Origin: DATGMP01 sp035293565
GTDB taxonomy: Bacteria > Pseudomonadota > Alphaproteobacteria > BOG-932 > Roseiterribacteraceae
DNA length: 37,203 bases
Direction of reading: 5' to 3'
Assembly (NCBI GenBank): GCA_035293565.1
Contig: DATGMP010000154.1
Coordinates: 1 to 37,203, forward strand
The notes under the pieces are model-generated. The model had not been told where the DNA came from, did not search any database, and was given only the letters and a program-made list of their open reading frames with translations. Positions 33,200-37,203 of this stretch are shown here, one piece after another (position 1 is the stretch's first letter; every line of letters begins with the position of its first letter). A program made the translations under genes and the position numbers.

Positions 33200-33322
33200 T
33201 TTTCCCTCCATCGTGTAGCAGGGCTTTCCCCACTTGCATTCCTCTCTCAAGTCGAACCCGGATAGAATCCTTTGCAACGCGGCAATCTCGGCCTGCCACT
33301 GCTCTCGATATGCCATCTCCAT
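33200..33322 (-). pseudogene. N-terminal remnant of a YdeI/DUF1801-like protein
   Basis: The frame starting at 33322 gives MEMAYREQWQAEIAALQRIL and then ...EECKWGKPCYTMEGK, the recognisable first ~41 residues of DUF1801/YdeI proteins (about 120-200 residues when complete). After position 33200 homology is lost and the rest of the domain is not present. The fragment ends 28 bases beyond the DUF1501 stop. It is a truncated relic. Confidence 0.6.
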
Positions 33323-33345
33323 GCTGCACCTCTGTTGACAGATGA

Positions 33346-33666
33346 GAACAAATAGAGTACATATGTGATCTCCTGAACGCGGGGAATTTGGACCTTCAAC
33401 CGACGCCGCAAGTGGCTATTGGTAACTACGTGGACAGAACTGTTCGTACGGCGCTTGTTAACTTTTTTGACGGTTTGAGAATTCCGATAGCTCCAGGGTC
33501 CGCCATACGTGTCAACAGCAGGGCGTATGATTCTGGGGACACACCGCCCTCCTTCCGGCTTCCCGATGCGCGGGTCGGAAACTTCGCTTTCGACACCTCA
33601 TTGCGTGCGAAATCTTATTCAGACAGCCAAATAAAAAGGATTTTTCAATGCCGATTTCGCGCCCGC
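33346..33666 (+). pseudogene. Start-less, truncated ORF of unknown family
   Basis: An open frame begins right after a TGA at 33343-33345 and has no ATG or GTG; the best start is TTG at 33388. The encoded stretch ...NFFDGLRIPIAPGSAIRVNS, then PDARVGNFAFDTSL and QIKRIFQCRFRARP, is protein-like: alternating hydrophobic residues, charged turns, no low complexity. It stops being coherent at about 33660, exactly where the frame enters the repeat described at 33667. From memory, the DARVG-x-x-AFD-x-(S/T)-L pattern occurs in C-terminal domains of some toxin-like proteins; I cannot confirm this. Composition is less GC-rich than the neighbouring genes. Confidence 0.4.
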
Positions 33667-33770
33667 CCGATCCCGACAACACGGACGGCAACACCAAGGC
33701 TGGACGGAAGCTTATTCGCGAAATGGAAGACATTCTGAAGAGCACCTCCAAGCCACGAGCATCGAAATAG
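33648..33770 (+). pseudogene. Repeat copy 1: C-terminal remnant of the tandem gene
   Basis: Bases 33667-33770 are a near copy of 34073-34176 (eight mismatches over 104 bases by eye, no gap), covering the last 34 codons of the complete gene and its stop. An ATG at 33648 with AAGGA at 33636-33640 could allow a 40-residue peptide starting MPISRPPDPDN. Otherwise this is the 3' end of a first copy whose 5' part was deleted. Confidence 0.7.
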
Positions 33771-33795
33771 GGATGCGGGATCGCCCCCGGACTGA

Positions 33796-34176
33796 ATGGA
33801 TAAGAACGTGCCGTCGGCGTACGGACGGAGAATGATCATGCGATATAGACCTTATATCCCGCAGGATGTGGGGGAGCTTTGGGACAAGCTGGGCTCTATG
33901 ATGCTCAGTGCGCCACTCTTCAAGGACAGAGCTGGCTTTTTCCCACAAATGAATATCGAGACGGAGTTCTTTGCGCTTAACGAGGGCCTGCAGGTCATTC
34001 GCAAGAAGCTCGGTGAAGAGCGTTACGCGACGCTGCGAGCTATGTCGGACCAAATGAGAGCCCTGTTCGAATCCGATCCCGACAACACGAACGGTGGCAC
34101 CAAGGCTGGACGGAAGCTCATTCGCGAAATGGAGGACATTCTGAAGAGCACCGCCAAGCCACGAACATCGAAATAG
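33796..34176 (+). CDS. Complete member of the tandem gene family, unknown function (126 aa)
   Basis: I do not recognise the protein. It is mostly helical and charged: RYRPYIPQDVGELWDKLGSM, then a Phe-rich NIETEFFALNEGLQVIRKKL, ending TKAGRKLIREMEDILKS. No signal peptide, membrane helix or cysteine. It is the only intact copy in a degenerate array. ATG at 33796 is supported by the matching start in copy 3; a later ATG at 33838 is also possible. Base composition is lower in GC than surrounding genes, consistent with acquired DNA. Small, acidic/basic helical proteins in tandem partial copies are often immunity or antitoxin proteins, but this is an inference from layout only. Confidence 0.6.
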   Translation: MDKNVPSAYGRRMIMRYRPYIPQDVGELWDKLGSMMLSAPLFKDRAGFFPQMNIETEFFALNEGLQVIRKKLGEERYATLRAMSDQMRALFESDPDNTNGGTKAGRKLIREMEDILKSTAKPRTSK

Positions 34177-34203
34177 CGATACGGTTTCGACCGCTCGGAC
34201 AAA

Positions 34204-34272
34204 ATGGACGAGAAGATGTCGTCAGAAGCCGACCGGCGGGAAGGTTGCGATCCGTCCGGCTCTCAACCATGA
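34204..34272 (+). pseudogene. Repeat copy 3: N-terminal remnant of the tandem gene
   Basis: The 22 codons MDEKMSSEADRREGCDPSGS... begin like copy 2 and its spacer matches the previous one, but similarity ends within about 14 codons and the frame runs into the 3' end of the convergent DUF1877 gene (stop at 34263). This marks the right breakpoint of the array. Confidence 0.55.
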
Positions 34273-34901
34273 ACGACCAGCACATATTGTCCGGCTCGCG
34301 CCGCGCGACCGTAAAACGCCTTGAGGCCGTTGAAAATCGGAATGAGAATCGCATCGAGAACGTCGGGCTCTTCTTCGGTCCACAGGATGCCGGCGACGTC
34401 GAAGTCTTCCATCGCTTGCGGATCGAAGTGCGCGCGCATGTCCGCTTCCGTGATCCGGTCTAGGGCAGCGGTTAGATTCGCAACTTCCGTCGGAACGAAA
34501 ACACGGCCGCCATATCCGAGTTCAGCGAGCCGTGCGTCTCTGGGCCCGCGCCCCTCGATGGCGATGAGCGCCGGGTCGTCGGGCATCAGTTTCGTGTCGA
34601 CCAGTTCGATACCCAATTCCGACGCCTCCCGCGCTTTGGCAGCCTCCCACGCCAGCTTGTCAGGTTTCTCTGCGCCGTCCTTACGCCGCATGAGGGCGAA
34701 CTGGACCGCTTCGTGCTTCTGCTCCTCGCGCGCCTTGGCGGACAAAAGCCATGAAAGGGCCTGCCAGTCTTTGTCGATAAACAACAATTCGGCCTCCGCG
34801 GGACCAGCGTTTCTCGGCAGCGCGCAGAAGAGGTCCGGATCCGTTTGCAAGGCCCCGAGCAGGCTCCCGTCGACGCGGGCATGGTAGGAAACGATGCTCA
34901 T
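34263..34901 (-). CDS. DUF1877 (YfbM) family protein
   Basis: A 212-residue protein with the DUF1877 layout: an N-terminus MSIVSYHARVDGSLLGALQT, the motif LFIDKDWQALSWLL near residue 40, a central segment, and a C-terminal FYGRAARAGQYVLVVHG. Function of the family is not established. It seems intact and is convergent with the tandem array; its last bases overlap the broken third repeat copy. A gap of about 130 AT-rich bases upstream (34902-35035) could hold its promoter. Confidence 0.82.
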   Translation of the reverse strand: MSIVSYHARVDGSLLGALQTDPDLFCALPRNAGPAEAELLFIDKDWQALSWLLSAKAREEQKHEAVQFALMRRKDGAEKPDKLAWEAAKAREASELGIELVDTKLMPDDPALIAIEGRGPRDARLAELGYGGRVFVPTEVANLTAALDRITEADMRAHFDPQAMEDFDVAGILWTEEEPDVLDAILIPIFNGLKAFYGRAARAGQYVLVVHG

Positions 34902-35035
34902 GCTTGATTCCGAGCTGGTGGATATTGATTTCAGCGAGAATCGATGGCCAGCAAAGGCACTTTGATCGACCTATATTTGCCTTATATTCTTTTCCTTTAG
35001 GCTCAAAAATAGTCAAGCCTTCAGCCGATCGATCG

Positions 35036-35179
35036 ATGCCGATCGACCTTCCCGCGATTGCCGGCGCGTTGGGTCCCACATATTGGATCCCGATCATTTA
35101 CGTGCCGCTGCTGATGATCACGCATGCCACCGCATTCTATTTGCTGGCGCGCGCCCAACTCCAAGCGGCTCGAGCCTAG
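35036..35179 (+). pseudogene. Possible tail of a membrane protein
   Basis: The 47 codons MPIDLPAIAGALGPTYWIPI and onward give one hydrophobic segment (YWIPIIYVPLLMITHATAFY) with a polar end. It looks like the last helix of a longer membrane protein, not a complete gene. No ribosome-binding site precedes the ATG at 35036. The bases before it (34902-35035) show no ORF. A stand-alone small membrane peptide cannot be excluded. Confidence 0.3.
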
Positions 35180-35197
35180 GCCGAACGCAACTCACCT

Positions 35198-35324
35198 TCG
35201 TGACCACGAGCTCGATATTGCCGTCCGCCATGGAAAGGATGCTGCCTCCCTTGCAACTTCGGGAGCGCCAGACGCAATCCACGAAGGGCGATATGGACTT
35301 GCGATTTTCAAATACTAAGAGCAC
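35198..35324 (-). pseudogene. N-terminal remnant of an AraC-family regulator (DUF6597-like domain)
   Basis: From a GTG at 35324 the minus strand encodes MLLVFENRKSISPFVDCVWR, then RSRSCKGGSILS and ELVVTKV. The W-R-(S/T)-R-S...S(I/M)...(E)LVVT pattern is the beginning of the sensory domain of many sphingomonad AraC-type regulators. About 42 codons later the match ends; the DNA-binding part is absent. A relic of a regulator gene. Confidence 0.5.
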
Positions 35325-35341
35325 CGGCCCGATCCTGCCGC

Positions 35342-35737
35342 TCACCCGCCCGCCAGGTGCCTGACGACGCCCTCGGCCGCGCCGACAAACAGCAGAAGGC
35401 ACGCCGTCGATTGGACGAAAAAGCCGGGCAACCGCTTCTCGACGGCCTTCGTGTAGCCCGTGAAATAAAGGACACGACCCACGATCCACACGACACCGAG
35501 CGCCGCTGCCCCGATGTCGCTCAAGTAAAATGCGCAGAGCCAGAGCGGCGCCAGAAAGGTCGGCATCCATTCGAGCGTATTCGCGTGCACCCGGAAGACG
35601 CGTTCGAAATCGGGATTCCCCGTCGTCGCCGGAAGGGTGACGCCATATTTGCCGTGCGCCACGGCGACGCGCGTCGCGAGAAAGAAATAGAGCGCCACGA
35701 CAAGCAATGTAACGATAGCGGTGTAATTTGGCAGCAT
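35342..35737 (-). CDS. MAPEG family membrane protein
   Basis: A 131-residue integral membrane protein with four hydrophobic segments: MLPNYTAIVTLLVVALYFFL, a helix near TLEWMPTFLAPLWLCAFYL, one at AALGVVWIVGRVLYFTGY, and the C-terminal ACLLLFVGAAEGVVRHL. The segment NPDFERVFRVHANTLEWMP (with conserved Arg, Asn and Glu) is the hallmark of MAPEG proteins (microsomal GST/eicosanoid synthase-like), which bind glutathione and act on hydrophobic electrophiles. ATG at 35737 is preceded by GGAGG at 35743-35747; the longer TTG-start reading would begin in that sequence. It seems intact despite broken neighbours. Confidence 0.88.
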   Translation of the reverse strand: MLPNYTAIVTLLVVALYFFLATRVAVAHGKYGVTLPATTGNPDFERVFRVHANTLEWMPTFLAPLWLCAFYLSDIGAAALGVVWIVGRVLYFTGYTKAVEKRLPGFFVQSTACLLLFVGAAEGVVRHLAGG

Positions 35738-35742
35738 GACGG

Positions 35743-35747
35743 CCTCC
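35743..35747 (-). promoter_or_regulatory. Ribosome binding site of the MAPEG gene
   Basis: GGAGG on the minus strand, five bases before the ATG at 35737. It decides in favour of this start over the TTG at 35749. Confidence 0.65.
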
Positions 35748-36003
35748 AATGAAAGACTTCAAGGGTGGATCCGCCGCTGAGACGTACGGATTTCCTTGGG
35801 TTCTTTCTCTTTTCGGGCTCGGGTGGCGTCACCGCGAGCGAGTTTGTCCATCGGGGACCAGAGCGCCTGGTCCCGGCTCTTCCAGCCATTCTCCAATCCG
35901 TGCCCGCGCCGATTGGACAGCGGTCACATTGTGGTCTTCGGCTCCCGACTTCCCATTCTCCCGGAGAGCGCAGCCCAGCCTTGCCGGGCTCGCTAGGCAG
36001 ACA
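35748..36003. other. Non-coding spacer with two strong hairpins beside the IS110 transposase
   Basis: No credible ORF. GGGACCAG (35854-35861) and CTGGTCCC (35867-35874) form a perfect eight-base stem with loop AGCGC. AGCG-c-AGCCC (35967-35976) pairs with GGGCTCGCT (35986-35994) in nine pairs with one bulge. The distal part probably belongs to the 3' end of the insertion element, whose exact border I cannot place. Confidence 0.5.
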
Positions 36004-37065
36004 TCAGGACAGTCGGGATTGTTGGGACCGGCCTTCCGGCCGGGCGCCGCGCCGCTCATAGGAGCGGCCGTCGCGCAGCAGCTGGAAGGCGATGGTCAAA
36101 AGTCGGCGCGCGGTTGCCACCTTGGCCGGGTTGGTGCCTTTGGTCGCTTTCAGGCGCTCGTAGTACGCTTTCAGATCCGGATCGGTGGCAACCGCTGGCG
36201 CCACCGCCTCGACGAAGGCCCAGCGCAGCCATTTGTTGCCCTGCTTGATGATCCGGCCGTGGAAGGTCTTGCCGCCCGACGAATAGGTGGAGGGGACCAA
36301 GCCGGCATAGGCCGCCAGCTTGCCGGCCGAGCGAAACCGGCCAATGTCGTCGATCTCGGCGTCGATCAGCCGGGCGAAAAACTCGCCAATGCCGGGCAGC
36401 GTCTTCAGCCGCCTCACATTGGCGTTGCCCTTGCTCTGCGCCTTGATCGTCGCTTCGCTCTCCTTGATCCGGGTATTGAGATCGCCGATCAGCGCCAGGC
36501 TGCGGTCGACCTGGATGCGATCGAGTTCGCTCACCGCGACCTCGGCCAGCTGCTTGCGCCCCGCCGTCCCGAACAGGTCGGTCAAAGGCTTCAGCTTGGC
36601 CCGCTCTTCCGGGTAGCGGTCGAACAGCGTCACGATCCGGTTCTTCACCATCGTGCGCAGCCGCACATAGAACATCCGCTCCCGCAGCGCCGAGCGCGCC
36701 TCTCGAGCGCGCAAGCTCGGCGCGTGCGCCGCGGGGATCAGGTCCGCCCGTAGCAGATGCGACAGGATCGTCGCGTCGATCTTGTCCGTCTTGATCTTGG
36801 CGTCCGCGATCGCCTTCACCTTCAGCGGATGGGCCAGCACGACCTCGTCGCAGAGCTCGTCCAGCCAGTCGAACATCACCGTCCAGTTGCGCGTCGCCTC
36901 CAGCACCGCGTGCGCGTTCGCCGCAAACGGCGACAGGAACCCGGCGAGCGAGCGACGATCGTTCCGCACTCGCCCCGATCGCAACGTCTTGCCGCCCGTG
37001 TCCTGCACGACAATGTGGCTGTAGGCTTTGTGATAATCGACGCCGATATGGTAGTCGTAAGACAT
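36004..37065 (-). CDS. IS110-family transposase
   Basis: A 353-residue DEDD transposase. The N-terminal RuvC-like domain has Asp10 (YHIGVDYHKAYSHIV), Glu56 (VLEATRNWTVMFDWL) and Asp94/Asp97 (KTDKIDATILSHLL). The C-terminal Transposase_20 domain contains LPGIGEFFARLIDAEI, GKLAAYAGLVPSTYSSGGK with Ser262/Ser263 as candidate nucleophile, and IIKQGNKWLRWA. IS110 elements use a bridge RNA from their own non-coding end to choose target and donor. The reading frame is complete, so the element may be active. ATG at 37065 is chosen; the open frame continues to 37152 across an inverted repeat and is unlikely to be coding there. Confidence 0.93.
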   Translation of the reverse strand: MSYDYHIGVDYHKAYSHIVVQDTGGKTLRSGRVRNDRRSLAGFLSPFAANAHAVLEATRNWTVMFDWLDELCDEVVLAHPLKVKAIADAKIKTDKIDATILSHLLRADLIPAAHAPSLRAREARSALRERMFYVRLRTMVKNRIVTLFDRYPEERAKLKPLTDLFGTAGRKQLAEVAVSELDRIQVDRSLALIGDLNTRIKESEATIKAQSKGNANVRRLKTLPGIGEFFARLIDAEIDDIGRFRSAGKLAAYAGLVPSTYSSGGKTFHGRIIKQGNKWLRWAFVEAVAPAVATDPDLKAYYERLKATKGTNPAKVATARRLLTIAFQLLRDGRSYERRGARPEGRSQQSRLS

Positions 37066-37130
37066 GGATGCACTCCGGGGTTCGTTGAGTCCGCAAACCC
37101 ACGGTAACCCACTTCCAACGGAGTGCATCC
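37066..37130. repeat. 12-bp perfect inverted repeat upstream of the IS110 transposase
   Basis: GGATGCACTCCG (37066-37077) and CGGAGTGCATCC (37119-37130) are perfect inverted repeats separated by 41 bases. The first arm abuts the transposase start codon. It may be a sub-terminal repeat, a stem of an RNA made by the element, or a regulator of transposase translation. Confidence 0.7.
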
Positions 37131-37203
37131 GCCCCGCCAAAGCGATCATCAAAACCGCTCCGCCCTCTCAATGGAGACGTCGTCCGCTTTCATACCGCCT
37201 CCC

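Larger units (their letters stand above)
33667..34272 (+). repeat. Tandem repeat array, period about 407 bp, three copies (one complete)
   Basis: Copy 1 is only the 3' end (33667-33770). Copy 2 is a full unit: 25-base spacer, ATG at 33796, stop at 34176. Copy 3 begins after a similar 27-base spacer with ATG at 34204 and the sequence MDEKMSSEADRREG against MDKNVPSAYGRRMI of copy 2, then breaks off before 34272. Stop-to-stop distance is 406 bases and start-to-start 408. The spacers are also alike (GATGCGGGATCG against GATACGGTTTCG), so the duplication unit includes non-coding sequence. Confidence 0.75.
36004..37203 (-). mobile_element. IS110-type insertion sequence (borders not resolved)
   Basis: The transposase gene defines the element; IS110 elements lack clear terminal inverted repeats, so neither end can be placed by eye. 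The side beyond 37065 runs to the window edge; the other side may extend into 35748-36003. Confidence 0.6.

Noticed and set aside
1..37203. CRISPR arrays, rRNA or tRNA genes, replication origin
   Set aside because: No regularly spaced short repeats, no rRNA-like sequence and no convincing tRNA cloverleaf were seen on either strand by eye.

Overview
The window is GC-rich, densely packed bacterial chromosome. Gene content fits an alphaproteobacterium, most likely Sphingomonadales: an fdxA-carD-rpoH neighbourhood, a dapF-mtaB-ftsY cluster, glycine-zipper lipoproteins, a DUF1328 protein, and catabolic genes of the Rieske oxygenase, luciferase-like oxidoreductase and SDR types. This placement rests on recognised families and gene order only.

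Layout. 0-2.7 kb: the 3' part of a molybdopterin oxidoreductase converges on a Rieske ring-hydroxylating oxygenase. 2.8-9.2 kb: an HpnP-like cobalamin/radical-SAM methylase, a broken FAD-linked oxidase tail, the metallophosphoesterase PdeM, two transporters (MFS DHA2 and DMT/EamA), and an unrecognised 416-residue protein on the opposite strand. 9.3-12.8 kb: ferredoxin fdxA, a small ORF, a transposase remnant, carD behind a structured leader, a calcineurin-fold protein that has lost its metal ligands, and rpoH. 12.9-16 kb: proline iminopeptidase, pgk, a 64-residue ORF with its own promoter-like sequence, and a Nudix hydrolase. 16-19.1 kb: the minus-strand operon dapF-mtaB-ftsY, with overlapping genes. 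19.2-22.1 kb: a cytochrome c, a phospholipase D/cardiolipin-synthase-like protein, and an unrecognised protein with an internal duplication. 22.1-25.6 kb (minus): metY, a glutathione S-transferase, two tandem glycine-zipper lipoproteins, a further lipoprotein, and a DUF1328 membrane peptide of 58 residues. 25.6-28.6 kb (minus): a compact four-gene catabolic-looking operon (luciferase-like oxidoreductase, NTF2-like protein, two SDRs). 28.8-33.2 kb (plus): a secreted alpha/beta hydrolase and a DUF1800-DUF1501 pair.

The last 4 kb (33.2-37.2 kb) differ from the rest. They hold a run of gene fragments: a YdeI/DUF1801 N-terminus, an ORF without start or end, a membrane-protein tail and an AraC-type N-terminus. 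Among them is a tandem array, with a period of about 407 bp, of a gene I do not recognise; only the middle copy is complete. An intact DUF1877 (YfbM) gene and a MAPEG gene sit in the same stretch. An IS110-type transposase closes the window, flanked by strong inverted repeats. I read the region as a decayed accessory island. The most interesting hypothesis is that the start-less ORF plus the tandem array is the scar of an orphan toxin-tip/immunity cassette. The repeat itself is directly visible; the toxin-immunity reading is inference.
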